A program made the translations under genes and the position numbers. From G965203045 sp965203045 (GTDB lineage Bacteria > Pseudomonadota > Gammaproteobacteria > PS1 > Pseudothioglobaceae), in contig OZ241850.1 in NCBI GenBank assembly GCA_965203045.1, positions 1 to 64,000 on the forward strand: DNA of 64,000 bases, given 5' to 3'. Position 1 is the stretch's first letter. Each line of letters opens with the position of its first letter. The notes beneath the pieces are model-generated. The model saw only the letters and a program-made list of their open reading frames with translations. It made no database searches and had not been told where the DNA came from. Below, piece by piece: positions 9,032 through 18,173 of this stretch.

Positions 9032-10135
9032 TTGAAACTAGATAATAAAATTAAACGTCGCCACAGCAAACAGATTTTTATTGGTAATGTGCCAATCGGT
9101 GGAAATGCGCCAATTGCAGTCCAAAGTATGACTAATACTAATACTCTTGATGTTGATGCCACTATTGCCCAAATTCGTGCAATTAGCGAAGCTGGAGCTG
9201 ATTTAGTGCGGGTTTCAGTGCCTACTTTAGCCGCTGCTACCGCGTTTGGTAAAATTAGGGCACAATCACCAATACCGCTAATCAGCGATATTCATTTTGA
9301 CTATAAAATTGCCCTAAAAGTAGCGCAATTAGGCGCAGATTGCTTACGTATTAACCCCGGTAATATTGGCAGAGAAGATCGAGTGCGCGAAGTGGTAGCG
9401 GCTGCCAAAGATAAAAATATCCCTATTCGTATTGGCGTTAATGCTGGTTCTTTAGAAAAAGATTTGCAAAAAAAATACATAGAACCCACACCTGAAGCTA
9501 TGGTGGAGTCTGCATTTAGGCATATTGATATTTTAACTAAACTCAATTTTGATAATTACAAAGTCAGTCTTAAAGCCTCAGATGTATTTATGACTGTATT
9601 TGCCTATCGTAAATTAGCAGCACAAATTGACCAACCATTACATCTTGGCATCACCGAAGCAGGAAGCCTGCGTTCAGGCACAGTAAAATCAGCTATTGGT
9701 TTAGGTATGCTGCTTAGCGAGGGCATTGGTGATACTATCCGTGTTTCTCTTGCATCTGACCCAATAGACGAAGTAAAAGTCGGTTTTGATATTTTAAAAA
9801 GTTTGGGATTACGTAGTAAAGGTGTTAATCTTATCGCTTGTCCAAGTTGTGCACGACAAAATTTTGATGTGATACAAACAGTTAATGAACTAGAGGCAAG
9901 GTTAGAAGACATTACCGCCCCAATTGATGTTGCTGTGATTGGTTGTGTGGTCAATGGCCCCGGTGAAGCAAAAGAAGCTCAAATTGGCTTAACTGGAGGC
10001 AAACCGAACTTGCTTTATATTGATGGTAAACCTGATAGCAAAATTAGCAATGAGAAACTTGTTGATAAACTAGAAACACAAATCCGCGCTCAATTGAAAA
10101 CAACTAATACAAAATTAGCTCTACAAGAAAAATAA
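9032..10135 (+). CDS. ispG: 4-hydroxy-3-methylbut-2-en-1-yl diphosphate synthase
   Basis: This [4Fe-4S] enzyme of the MEP isoprenoid pathway is 367 residues long, normal for the bacterial two-domain form. The N-terminal TIM-barrel part shows PIAVQSMTNTNTLDVDAT and LISDIHFDYKIAL. The C-terminal cluster domain has CPSCARQNFDV and GCVVNGPGEAKEA, which supply the three cluster cysteines and the glutamate. Translation starts at TTG (MKLDNKIKRR) with a GGAATAGAA purine stretch just upstream. The hisS gene that usually follows ispG is absent; a convergent DUF2062 gene comes next. Confidence 0.97.
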   Translation: MKLDNKIKRRHSKQIFIGNVPIGGNAPIAVQSMTNTNTLDVDATIAQIRAISEAGADLVRVSVPTLAAATAFGKIRAQSPIPLISDIHFDYKIALKVAQLGADCLRINPGNIGREDRVREVVAAAKDKNIPIRIGVNAGSLEKDLQKKYIEPTPEAMVESAFRHIDILTKLNFDNYKVSLKASDVFMTVFAYRKLAAQIDQPLHLGITEAGSLRSGTVKSAIGLGMLLSEGIGDTIRVSLASDPIDEVKVGFDILKSLGLRSKGVNLIACPSCARQNFDVIQTVNELEARLEDITAPIDVAVIGCVVNGPGEAKEAQIGLTGGKPNLLYIDGKPDSKISNEKLVDKLETQIRAQLKTTNTKLALQEK

Positions 10136-10154
10136 GCAATACTAGAAAAGCTAA

Positions 10155-10661
10155 TTAACTTGGTTTGCGTTTATTGCGTTTATAATTAGCAATACTCACC
10201 CAAAAAATAATCCTTACTAGGTAGTAGCCCAACAAAGCAGATATTGTAGAGACAATCAAACATCCCAATAAAAACGGCTGCCAAATCTGTGGCAAAATAT
10301 CCCATAAATACTCTAGTGAAAAAACAAAATCTTGTCTAATTGATATACCTAAAATCAACGCTCCTAGTTGATAACAAGCATAAAAAATAGGGGCTATGGT
10401 AAACGGGTTAGTTATCCAAACTAAAAGCACTGCCAGCGGTAAATTGGCACTAAAAATAATAGCACCAATAGCCGCTATAATCATTTGCAAAGGTAGCGGA
10501 ATAAAAGCACAAAATAAACCAACAGCAAACGCCCTAGATATAGTGTGACGATTAAACGCCCATAAACTGGTGATATGTAAATGCTCACCCAACCATCTTA
10601 AATGCTTATGCCGTTTTAGAGTATAGACGTTAGGGCTAATTTTTTTAAAAGTTTGTTTCAT
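10155..10661 (-). CDS. DUF2062 domain-containing membrane protein
   Basis: The protein has a central hydrophobic DUF2062 domain: AFAVGLFCAFIPLPLQM, PLAVLLVWITNPFT and a following helix, with three to four predicted membrane segments. Using ATG 10661 (MKQTFKKIS) gives 168 residues; the longer frame to 10688 starts in a less family-like stretch. Function of DUF2062 is unknown. It lies 30 bp downstream of lepB on the same strand and is probably in the same transcript. Confidence 0.85.
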   Translation of the reverse strand: MKQTFKKISPNVYTLKRHKHLRWLGEHLHITSLWAFNRHTISRAFAVGLFCAFIPLPLQMIIAAIGAIIFSANLPLAVLLVWITNPFTIAPIFYACYQLGALILGISIRQDFVFSLEYLWDILPQIWQPFLLGCLIVSTISALLGYYLVRIIFWVSIANYKRNKRKPS

Positions 10662-10691
10662 AATATCTAATTGACAATAATAAAACAATAA

Positions 10692-11627
10692 TTAAATAGG
10701 TCCCAAACGTCCAAATTTAAAAGATTTATCAAAATGCATCCAAATAAAAAATGCTTTACCGATAACAAATTCATCAGGCACCAACCCCCAAAAACGTCCA
10801 TCAGCACTTGCAGAACGATTATCCCCAAACACCAAATAATAACCCTCAGGAATAGTCATTTTATAATGTGAACTACAATGCAAAGTTGGGGTATAAAACT
10901 CTAATTGTGGTTGCGACCTAATTAGCCTTTTTAACCTAGATGAACAAGGCGCAAAGGCTTTGCTTGAATATTTTGGATGAAGTAAGCGCTCATATTTAAT
11001 ACCTCCTAAATCGCTTAATTGATGGATAAAACCAGTCATATCGCTACCAGATTCAACTCCATAATAATCACCCTTGTTAGTGTAAGTTACAGCTTTACCA
11101 TTTACCCATAATTGGTCGCTTTTATATAGCACTTCATCTCCTGGGACACCAACTATGCGTTTAATATAATCTAGGCCACTTTTACTGCTATCTCGTTCAT
11201 AATTTGGATAACGAAATACCAATATATCACCATATTTAGGTTGATTAATATCCATCAATTTAGTATTAATAACTGGTAGTCTAATGCCATAAGTAAATTT
11301 ATTAACCAAAATAAAATCACCGGTTAATAAAGTTGGCATCATTGAATTAGAAGGAATGCGAAATGGTTCAGCAATAAAACTTCTAATCACTAAAACTAGC
11401 AATAGCACCGGATATAGCGATACTGACCACTGCACAACTTTAGAACGTTTTTTTAAATTTTGATGCTTGTGAGTTTTTAAAAAAAGTAAAAAATAAACTA
11501 AACGTTTAATGCTAAACTTGGTAGTTTTATTAGCGCTGAAAAAAAACTTATCTACCAATACCATAGCCATAGCTAGTAATAATAATAGCACCAAAATAGT
11601 AGGTATATCCCAAGCAATAAATGACAT
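10692..11627 (-). CDS. lepB: Signal peptidase I
   Basis: This membrane serine protease removes signal peptides from exported proteins. The 311-residue protein has a hydrophobic N-terminal helix, a second membrane helix near residues 68-82, the catalytic serine at residue 95 in PSNSMMPTLL, the general-base lysine at residue 157 in YIKRIVGVPGDE, and the box E motif FGDNRSASADGRFWG. The usual gammaproteobacterial neighbour lepA is at the other end of this window on the same strand, so the lepA-lepB pair is split. A TATAAT in minus orientation lies about 28 bp upstream. Confidence 0.96.
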   Translation of the reverse strand: MSFIAWDIPTILVLLLLLAMAMVLVDKFFFSANKTTKFSIKRLVYFLLFLKTHKHQNLKKRSKVVQWSVSLYPVLLLVLVIRSFIAEPFRIPSNSMMPTLLTGDFILVNKFTYGIRLPVINTKLMDINQPKYGDILVFRYPNYERDSSKSGLDYIKRIVGVPGDEVLYKSDQLWVNGKAVTYTNKGDYYGVESGSDMTGFIHQLSDLGGIKYERLLHPKYSSKAFAPCSSRLKRLIRSQPQLEFYTPTLHCSSHYKMTIPEGYYLVFGDNRSASADGRFWGLVPDEFVIGKAFFIWMHFDKSFKFGRLGPI

Positions 11628-11654
11628 CGTTGATTAAAATAAAAAAACACAGCA

Positions 11655-11660
11655 ATTATA
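11655..11660 (-). promoter_or_regulatory. Possible -10 element for lepB
   Basis: TATAAT on the minus strand, about 28 bp upstream of the lepB ATG. The -35 side is weak (a TTGTCT lies 20 bp upstream). It is divergent from the tRNA-Asn promoter. Confidence 0.35.
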
Positions 11661-11679
11661 CTACTCTTTCCTCTTAACC

Positions 11680-11708
11680 TAGACAAATATCAAACCATAA
11701 AGTATAAT
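11680..11708 (+). promoter_or_regulatory. Sigma70 promoter of tRNA-Asn
   Basis: TAGACA at 11680-11685, a 17-bp spacer and a consensus TATAAT at 11703-11708 end 14 bp before the mature tRNA 5' end. Spacing and position are ideal for a stable-RNA promoter. It may also serve the small membrane-protein gene that follows. Confidence 0.7.
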
Positions 11709-11722
11709 TTATGCCTTTTATT

Positions 11723-11798
11723 TCCCCGATAGCTCAGTTGGTAGAGCAGCGGACTGTTAATCCGCTTGTCGCTGGTTCGAGCCCAGCTCGGGGAGCCA
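11723..11798 (+). tRNA. tRNA-Asn (anticodon GTT)
   Basis: A complete 76-nt cloverleaf with a 7-bp acceptor stem (TCCCCGA with TCGGGGA), D-loop AGCTCAGTTGGTAGAGC, anticodon loop CTGTTAA with GTT at the anticodon position, T-loop GGTTCGAGCC, discriminator G and an encoded CCA. Confidence 0.97.
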
Positions 11799-11811
11799 AT
11801 TGAAGAGAATT

Positions 11812-12009
11812 ATGCTGGCAAAAATTATTGTGGTTTTAGTATTGATACTGCTAATTATAAGCGATATTATTTACCTTGATAGCAATCAAGGTCGTTATAG
11901 CTTGGTTTTTGATAGTAATAATATGCTAACCAAGGTAGAACATCGCTTTGTATCGTTTTTTCAATCATCAGAACAAATACCTAAAAAAGATACACAAAAA
12001 GAAAAATAA
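11812..12009 (+). CDS. Small single-pass membrane protein, unknown function
   Basis: The 65-residue frame has one hydrophobic helix near the N-terminus (about residues 2-21), a short periplasmic segment and a lysine-rich C-terminus. It lies just after tRNA-Asn and about 80 bp before acpP. The frame extends to a TTG at 11800, but the ATG at 11812 (MLAKII) is the natural start. The layout recalls small divisome proteins such as FtsB. I see no heptad coiled coil or FtsB motifs, so I leave it unnamed. Confidence 0.5.
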   Translation: MLAKIIVVLVLILLIISDIIYLDSNQGRYSLVFDSNNMLTKVEHRFVSFFQSSEQIPKKDTQKEK

Positions 12010-12086
12010 TATTTTTTATTTTTATTCCAATTAGATTGATTTTAGCGATAAAATATTATTTTTTTAAATATCAGGACCAAATTACT

Positions 12087-12326
12087 ATGAGCATTGATGA
12101 ACGCGTAAAATCAGTTGTAGTTGAACAACTAGACATTAAAGGAGAGGTTGATAATAACGCTTCCTTTATTGATGATTTAGGTGCAGATTCTTTAGATACT
12201 GTAGAATTAGTGATGTCATTAGAAGAAGAATTTGGTTGTGAAATTCCTGATGAAGAAGCAGAAAAAATCACCACCATTGCCCAAGCTATTGATTATGTAA
12301 AAGCCAATATTAATGACCAAGGATAG
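12087..12326 (+). CDS. acpP: Acyl carrier protein
   Basis: The 79-residue acidic protein starts at ATG 12087 (MSIDERVKSVVVEQL); in-frame upstream codons from 12036 are not family-like. The phosphopantetheine attachment motif LGADSLDTVELVM places the modified serine at residue 35. It carries acyl chains in type II fatty-acid synthesis and supplies LpxC-pathway substrates. An AGGA lies about 10 bases upstream of the ATG. Its last 14 bases overlap the start of fabF, which is tighter than the usual acpP-fabF spacing. Confidence 0.97.
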   Translation: MSIDERVKSVVVEQLDIKGEVDNNASFIDDLGADSLDTVELVMSLEEEFGCEIPDEEAEKITTIAQAIDYVKANINDQG

Positions 12327-13554
12327 AAGAGTTGTTATTACTGGTGTTGGTGCTGTCAGTCCTTTAGGTTTAAATGTAGAACAATGTTGGCAAAATGCGA
12401 TAAATGGTGTTTCTGGTATTAAAAAATTAAAGCATTTACCAACCGCCGACCAATTTGTTAGCTTTGGTGGTGCGGTAGATGGTTTTGATATTGACCAATA
12501 TTTAACTAAAAAAGAAGCAAGAAAAATGGATATTTTTATCCATTACGGCATAGCGGCGGCATCTGAGGCAATTAGTGATGCTGGTATTGTTGCCAATGAT
12601 ACCAATGCCCATCGTATTGGTGTTGCCATTGGCTCTGGTATTGGCGGTCTGAAGGCTATTGAGGCAACTACTTTACAAACCGAAAAAAAAGGACCTAAAC
12701 GTATCTCACCTTTTTTTGTTCCCGCTAGTATTATCAATATGATTTCGGGTAATGTTTCTATTAAGCATGGATTTAAAGGTCCCAATTTTGCCATTGTTAC
12801 CGCTTGTTCTACTGGGACTCATAATATTGGCGAAGCTGTGCGTTTAATTAAATATGGCGATGCTGATGTGATGGTAGCTGGTGGGGCTGAAATGTCCACT
12901 ACCATTTGCGGTTTAGGCGGTTTTGCAGCAGCTAAAGCCCTATCTACTCGTAATGATAGCCCCAAGACTGCTTCGCGACCTTGGGATGTTGACCGCGACG
13001 GTTTTGTGCTTTCAGATGGAGCTGCAGTGCTAGTGTTAGAAGAATATCAAAAAGCTAAAAAAAGAAATGCTGATATTTATGCTGAAATTTCAGGTTATGG
13101 CACAAGTGGCGATGCTTACCATATGACCCAGCCAGCCCCTGGCGGTGACGGGGCGGCGCGATGCATGCAAAATGCTATTTTTGATGCTGGTATTAATACT
13201 GACCAAGTGCAATATATAAATGCTCACGGCACTTCAACACCAGCAGGTGATTTAGCAGAAAGTCAAGCTATTAAAACTACTTTAGGCGCGCATGCTTATA
13301 ATGTTGCTATTAGTTCTACTAAGTCAATGACTGGACATTTATTAGGCGCAGCTGGTAGTTTAGAAGCTATTTTTACCGCACTTAGTATTAAAAATAGATG
13401 TATAGCACCAACTATTAATATTTTTAACCAAGACCCTGAGTGCGACTTGGATTTTGTGCCTCATACTGCTAGAGATTTAGCTATTGACTATGCTTTGTCT
13501 AATTCATTTGGTTTTGGTGGCACTAATGCTAGTTTATTATTTGCAAAAGTTTAG
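12313..13554 (+). CDS. fabF: 3-oxoacyl-[acyl-carrier-protein] synthase II
   Basis: The 413-residue condensing enzyme has the catalytic cysteine at about residue 165 in IVTACSTGTHNIG, plus the two histidine motifs INAHGTSTPAGD and KSMTGHLLGAAG and the terminal NSFGFGGTNASL. It elongates acyl-ACP in fatty-acid synthesis. The ATG at 12313 (MTKDRRVVITG) lies inside the end of acpP, so the two are translationally coupled. Length and motifs are typical of KAS II. Confidence 0.97.
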   Translation: MTKDRRVVITGVGAVSPLGLNVEQCWQNAINGVSGIKKLKHLPTADQFVSFGGAVDGFDIDQYLTKKEARKMDIFIHYGIAAASEAISDAGIVANDTNAHRIGVAIGSGIGGLKAIEATTLQTEKKGPKRISPFFVPASIINMISGNVSIKHGFKGPNFAIVTACSTGTHNIGEAVRLIKYGDADVMVAGGAEMSTTICGLGGFAAAKALSTRNDSPKTASRPWDVDRDGFVLSDGAAVLVLEEYQKAKKRNADIYAEISGYGTSGDAYHMTQPAPGGDGAARCMQNAIFDAGINTDQVQYINAHGTSTPAGDLAESQAIKTTLGAHAYNVAISSTKSMTGHLLGAAGSLEAIFTALSIKNRCIAPTINIFNQDPECDLDFVPHTARDLAIDYALSNSFGFGGTNASLLFAKV

Positions 13555-13565
13555 TTAATTTAGTT

Positions 13566-15311
13566 ATGAATTTTAATGGAGCGGAAATTTTAGTTAAATG
13601 CTTACAACAAGAAGGAGTAAAGCATGTTTTTGGCTACCCCGGAGGCGCAGTTTTACACATTTATGATGCCCTAGATGTCCAAAAAGACGATGCTAATTTT
13701 GTTGAACATATTCTAGTTAGACATGAACAAGGGGCAGTGCATGCCGCCGATGGTTATGCCAGAAGTAGTGGTAAAATAGGAGTTGCCCTAGTTACTTCTG
13801 GTCCAGGGCTAACAAATGCTGTAACCGGAATTGCCACAGCTTATATGGACTCAATTCCGCTGGTAGTAATTGCCGGTCAGGTAAGCACACCGGTAATTGG
13901 TAGCGATGCTTTTCAAGAAGTTGATACAGTGGGCATTACTCGTTCTTGTGTAAAACATAATTTTTTAATTAAGCATATAAAAGATTTAACTACCACCATT
14001 AAAAAAGCGTTTTATATCGCCTCAAGTGGTCGTCCAGGTCCAGTAGTAGTTGATATTCCCAAAGATATTACTATTGCCACTTTGTCTGAGTTTTGTTATC
14101 CTAAAACCATTAGCCTGCGTTCTTATAAACCCCAAACCAAACCTGATAATAAATCTATTAAAAAAGCGCTAAGTTTAATACTAAAAGCGAAAAAACCTAT
14201 TATTTATGTCGGTGGTGGCTGTGTTCTTAGTAATGCAAGTAAGCCTCTTTTGCAATTTAGTAAAAAATTAGCCTTCCCAATTACCCAAACATTAATGGGC
14301 TTAGGAGCCTATCCTATAACTGATAAACAATCACTTGGTATGCTTGGTATGCATGGCACTTATGAAGCAAATATGGCAATGCATTACTCTGATTGTGTTA
14401 TCGCTATTGGTGCTCGCTTTGATGATAGAGTAACTGCTGATATTACTAAATTCTGTCCTGAAGCACAAATTATCCATATTGATATTGACCCTTCATCAAT
14501 ATCTAAAACTATCACAGTTAATGCCTCAATTATTGGCGATGTTTCTCTAGTATTAAAGGCGCTTTTAGTAAAATTAGACAAGCAAAAAGCGCCTAATATC
14601 AACAAATGGTGGCAGCAAATTAATAAATGGCGCGCTATTAAATCGCTAAATTATAAGTTTTCTACTAAAGTGATTAAGCCACAATTTGTTATTGAAACAT
14701 TGTATAAAATAACAAAAGGCAAGGCAATTATTACCTCTGATGTAGGCCAGCACCAGATGTGGGCGGCTCAATATTACTTGTTTGATAAGCCTAGACAATG
14801 GATTAACTCTGGTGGCTTAGGCACTATGGGCTTTGGTTTGCCAGCGGCAATGGGGGCAAAATTAGCACACCCCAAAAGTGATGTTGCTTGTGTAACTGGC
14901 GAAGGTAGTATTCAAATGATGCTACAAGAATTATCAACTATGTTGCAATATCATACCCCAGTTAAAATCATTAATCTTAACAATCGTTATTTGGGTATGG
15001 TGCGCCAATGGCAAGAATTTTTCTACAACAAAAGATATAGTATGTCTTATATGGATGCTTTGCCAGATTTTGTCCAACTTGCCCAGAGTTATGGTCATAT
15101 TGGCATTAAGGTTGATAAAGTTGCCGATGTAAAACCAGCATTAACCGAAGCTTTTGCTAATAAAGAAAGAACAGTATTTTTAGATTTTATTACCGACCAA
15201 ACCGAAAATGTTTATCCAATGATACCATCAGGGGCGGGACATCATGAAATGTTGTTAGCTGATAAAGACAATAACCAATCTGGCAATCAGGACGGGCTAG
15301 AGTTAGCATGA
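13566..15311 (+). CDS. ilvB: Acetolactate synthase large subunit
   Basis: The 581-residue ThDP enzyme starts the branched-chain amino-acid pathway by condensing pyruvate into acetolactate or acetohydroxybutyrate. The N-terminal domain has GYPGGAVL and the catalytic glutamate in RHEQGAVHAADGYAR. The central FAD domain includes GMHGTYEANMAMH and GARFDDRVT. The C-terminal ThDP/Mg site is VTGEGSIQMMLQEL...NNRYLGMVRQWQ. It begins 11 bp after fabF and overlaps ilvH by 4 bp. Isozyme assignment (ilvB, ilvI or ilvG) cannot be decided from sequence alone. Confidence 0.95.
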   Translation: MNFNGAEILVKCLQQEGVKHVFGYPGGAVLHIYDALDVQKDDANFVEHILVRHEQGAVHAADGYARSSGKIGVALVTSGPGLTNAVTGIATAYMDSIPLVVIAGQVSTPVIGSDAFQEVDTVGITRSCVKHNFLIKHIKDLTTTIKKAFYIASSGRPGPVVVDIPKDITIATLSEFCYPKTISLRSYKPQTKPDNKSIKKALSLILKAKKPIIYVGGGCVLSNASKPLLQFSKKLAFPITQTLMGLGAYPITDKQSLGMLGMHGTYEANMAMHYSDCVIAIGARFDDRVTADITKFCPEAQIIHIDIDPSSISKTITVNASIIGDVSLVLKALLVKLDKQKAPNINKWWQQINKWRAIKSLNYKFSTKVIKPQFVIETLYKITKGKAIITSDVGQHQMWAAQYYLFDKPRQWINSGGLGTMGFGLPAAMGAKLAHPKSDVACVTGEGSIQMMLQELSTMLQYHTPVKIINLNNRYLGMVRQWQEFFYNKRYSMSYMDALPDFVQLAQSYGHIGIKVDKVADVKPALTEAFANKERTVFLDFITDQTENVYPMIPSGAGHHEMLLADKDNNQSGNQDGLELA

Positions 15312-15793
15312 GACATATTATATCGGTATTATTAGAAAATGAGGCTGGAGCGCTTTCTCGGGTTGCGGGGTTATTTTCAGCGCGCGGTTTTAATATTGAA
15401 TCTTTGGTGGTTGCCCAAACCAATGATCCGTCTTTGTCGCGTTTGACACTAGTTAGTATTGGTAGTGATAGAATTATTGAACAAATTGTCAAACAATTAG
15501 AAAAGTTAATTGATACTGTATCGGTCATTGATTTAACCGGTAAAAATCACATAGAACACGAATTATTATTAATCAAATTAACAATTAATGAAAATAATGA
15601 AAATAAAATCAATGATACTATTAAGGTATTCTCAGGTAATATTCTAGATACCACCAATAAAGTTATTCTAGCAGAAGTATCTGCTACATCAAAGCAATTA
15701 GACGCCTTTTTAGCCACTCTTGATAAAGATGATATTTTAGAGATATCACGTAGTGGGACTATGGGTCTATTATGTGGTAATTTAATCTTATAA
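15308..15793 (+). CDS. ilvH: Acetolactate synthase small (regulatory) subunit
   Basis: The 161-residue protein begins MRHIISVLLENEAGALSRVA, the ACT domain that binds valine for feedback inhibition, followed by GLFSARGFNIESL and a C-terminal small-subunit domain (ELLLIKL...). It activates the large subunit. The ATGA overlap with ilvB indicates coupled translation and matched stoichiometry. Confidence 0.95.
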   Translation: MRHIISVLLENEAGALSRVAGLFSARGFNIESLVVAQTNDPSLSRLTLVSIGSDRIIEQIVKQLEKLIDTVSVIDLTGKNHIEHELLLIKLTINENNENKINDTIKVFSGNILDTTNKVILAEVSATSKQLDAFLATLDKDDILEISRSGTMGLLCGNLIL

Positions 15794-15805
15794 TAAGAGG
15801 TAATA

Positions 15806-16795
15806 ATGAATAAATATTACGACAAAGATGGTGATTTGGCAATTATCAGAAGTAAAAAAGTTGCTATTATCGGTTATGGCTCACAAGGACATGCCCATGC
15901 CTTAAACTTAAAAGATAGTGGGGTTAATGTGGTAGTTGGCTTGCGTTCTAACTCTAATTCAATTAAAAAAGCCAAGCAAAATGGTATGCAAGTTAGCACT
16001 GTTGAAGAGGCAACCAAAAACGTTGATTTAGTAATGATGTTAGCCCCTGATGAGTTTCAAGCCGAGCTTTATAAAAAAAGTATTGAGCCTAATTTAAAAT
16101 CAGGCGCAATTTTAGCTTTTGCCCATGGATTTAATATCCACTATGGCTTAATTAAGCCAAGCATAGACCTAGATGTGATTATGATTGCCCCTAAAGCACC
16201 AGGACATACTGTGCGTAATGAATTTGTCCGTGGTGGTGGTATTCCCGATTTAATTGCTGTTAAACAAAACGCCAGCGGTCAAGCAAAAGAAATAGCAATA
16301 TCTTATGCTTGTGCTATTGGCGGCGGTCGCACTGGTATTTTAGAAACCAGTTTTAAAGATGAAACTGAAACTGATCTATTCGGCGAACAAGCCGTGCTTT
16401 GCGGAGGCACCACCGCCTTGGTCCAAGCTGGTTTTGAGACTCTGGTAGAAGCAGGTTATGAACCAGAAATGGCTTATTTTGAATGTCTGCACGAGCTAAA
16501 GTTAATTGTAGATTTAATGTATGAAGGCGGTATAGCCAATATGCGCTATTCTATCTCTAACACCGCTGAATATGGTGATATTACCAGAGGCCCGCGCATT
16601 ATTACCAGCCAAACTAAGGCAGAAATGAAAAAAATATTAGCCGAGGTTAAAGATGGTAGTTTTGCCAAAGAGTTTGTCAAAAATGTCAAAACTCTACCAC
16701 ATAAAAGAGAACTAACTCGCAGGCATCAAATTGAAAAAGTCGGCGCACAGCTGCGCAATATGATGCCGTGGATTAAAAAAGTTGTTGATAAATAA
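15806..16795 (+). CDS. ilvC: Ketol-acid reductoisomerase (NADP+), class I
   Basis: The 329-residue protein is the short class I form. It has the Rossmann motif GYGSQGHAHALNL, the phosphate-contact segment VGLRSNSNS, PKAPGHTVRNEF, and the metal-binding glutamates and aspartate in DETETDLFGEQAVLCGG and FECLHELKLIVDL. It converts acetolactate to dihydroxyisovalerate. AAGAGG lies upstream of the ATG. It completes an ilvB-ilvH-ilvC operon; ilvD and ilvE are not in the window. Confidence 0.97.
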   Translation: MNKYYDKDGDLAIIRSKKVAIIGYGSQGHAHALNLKDSGVNVVVGLRSNSNSIKKAKQNGMQVSTVEEATKNVDLVMMLAPDEFQAELYKKSIEPNLKSGAILAFAHGFNIHYGLIKPSIDLDVIMIAPKAPGHTVRNEFVRGGGIPDLIAVKQNASGQAKEIAISYACAIGGGRTGILETSFKDETETDLFGEQAVLCGGTTALVQAGFETLVEAGYEPEMAYFECLHELKLIVDLMYEGGIANMRYSISNTAEYGDITRGPRIITSQTKAEMKKILAEVKDGSFAKEFVKNVKTLPHKRELTRRHQIEKVGAQLRNMMPWIKKVVDK

Positions 16796-17246
16796 ATTAG
16801 CTAAATGCCTTAATGATAGACAATTAAAAATTGCCTGTGCCGAGTCTTGCACTGGTGGTTCATTGGCGGCAAACCTAACTAGTATTGCTGGTAGTTCTAA
16901 TTATTTTGATGCTGGATTTATTAGCTATTCTAATCGGGCTAAAGTAGAGATTTTAAATGTTAATAGTAGTGTTATTAATAAATATGGCGCGGTGTCTAGG
17001 CAAGTAGTAGCAGAAATGGTAGATGGTGTTATTGCTAAAACCAAAGTTGATATTGCTGTTAGTATTAGCGGTATTGCAGGTCCTGGTGGTGGTAGTAAAG
17101 AAAAACCAGTAGGTGTAGTTTGGTTTGGATTTAAGATATTAAGCCAAAGATTTGAACTAAGACAACAATTTTATGGTAATCGGGAATTAATTATTGCCCA
17201 GAGTGTTAACTTTACTATTACCACTCTAGTTAATCGCCTAGTATGA
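16782..17246 (+). CDS. pncC: Nicotinamide-nucleotide amidohydrolase (CinA C-terminal domain family)
   Basis: The 154-residue single-domain protein has the CinA-C motifs AESCTGGSLAANLT, GSSNYFDAGFISYSN and SISGIAGPGGGSKEKPVGVVW. It deamidates NMN for NAD recycling. No ATG is available; the start is TTG at 16782 or 16785, overlapping the end of ilvC by about 14 bp, and its stop overlaps the dusA start. The standalone domain is the PncC form, not the two-domain CinA. Confidence 0.9.
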   Translation: MLINKLAKCLNDRQLKIACAESCTGGSLAANLTSIAGSSNYFDAGFISYSNRAKVEILNVNSSVINKYGAVSRQVVAEMVDGVIAKTKVDIAVSISGIAGPGGGSKEKPVGVVWFGFKILSQRFELRQQFYGNRELIIAQSVNFTITTLVNRLV

Positions 17247-18142
17247 AGCCTATTATAAGCGTTGCTCCAATGCTAAATTGGACAACGCGCCATTGTCGTT
17301 ATTTTCATCGTTTATTATCGCCAAATACCGTGCTTTATACCGAAATGATAACTAGTTGGGCAATTCTACGTGGCAATCGCAACAAATTACTTGATTTTAA
17401 CACCAGCGAAAAACCATTAGTATTGCAGCTTGGCGGTAATGATGCCAAACAAATGACACAAGCAGCTAAAATCGCCCAAGATTTTGGATATGATGCAGTT
17501 AATATTAATGTTGGCTGTCCTTCTGCTAAAGTCCATAATGGTAAATTTGGCGCTTGTCTTATGCAAACCCCCGCTATTGTTGCTGATTGTATTTATAGTA
17601 TGGACAAAGAGCTAAGCATTCCCATTAGTGTTAAATCTCGCACTGGGATTGATAATAATAACAATTATCAAACTCTTTTTAATTTTGTTAACTTACTTAA
17701 TCAAGCTGGCTGCAATGAGTTTATCATCCACGCTCGCAATGCAATACTCACCTCAGGCTTAAACCCCAAACAAAATCGTAATATTCCACCGCTAAATTAT
17801 GCATTTGTCTATAAATTAGCACAAGACTTTCCCCAAGTTAAAATTCATCTAAATGGCGGTGTAAAAACTCTAGCCGAGATAAAAAGACATATTCAAAAAG
17901 TCTCTGGGGTGATGTTAGGCAGGGCTTTTTATCACAATCCTTATTTGCTAAGTCAGGTAGAACAAGAGTTTAACTCTGATTTTATTATTAAATCACGCGA
18001 ACAAATTATAGCCCAAATGTATCTCTATATTAAACAACAAATAGCGCTGGGGGTGCATCGTAGAAGTGTTATTCGCCACATGTTAGGTTTATATTATGCC
18101 TGTGAAAATGCAAAGAAATTTAGACAAAATTTGCTAAAATAG
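17243..18142 (+). CDS. dusA: tRNA-dihydrouridine(20/20a) synthase
   Basis: This flavin-dependent enzyme reduces U20 and U20a in the tRNA D-loop. The motifs are those of DusA rather than DusB or DusC: SVAPMLNWTTRHCRYFHRLL, VLQLGGNDAKQM, the active cysteine in NVGCPSAKVHNGKFGACLM, HARNAILTSGLNPKQNR and LNGGVKTLAEI...GVMLGRAFYHNPYLL. At 299 residues it is shorter than the usual roughly 330, the missing part being at the C-terminal helical domain. The start overlaps pncC by 4 bp. Confidence 0.93.
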   Translation: MKPIISVAPMLNWTTRHCRYFHRLLSPNTVLYTEMITSWAILRGNRNKLLDFNTSEKPLVLQLGGNDAKQMTQAAKIAQDFGYDAVNINVGCPSAKVHNGKFGACLMQTPAIVADCIYSMDKELSIPISVKSRTGIDNNNNYQTLFNFVNLLNQAGCNEFIIHARNAILTSGLNPKQNRNIPPLNYAFVYKLAQDFPQVKIHLNGGVKTLAEIKRHIQKVSGVMLGRAFYHNPYLLSQVEQEFNSDFIIKSREQIIAQMYLYIKQQIALGVHRRSVIRHMLGLYYACENAKKFRQNLLK

Positions 18143-18173
18143 GCATTGATTTAATTCTCAATAAACTAAAAAC

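Noticed and set aside
11812..12009. FtsB candidate next to tRNA-Asn
   Set aside because: It has the right size and one membrane helix, but no coiled-coil heptads or FtsB residues, so I left it unnamed.
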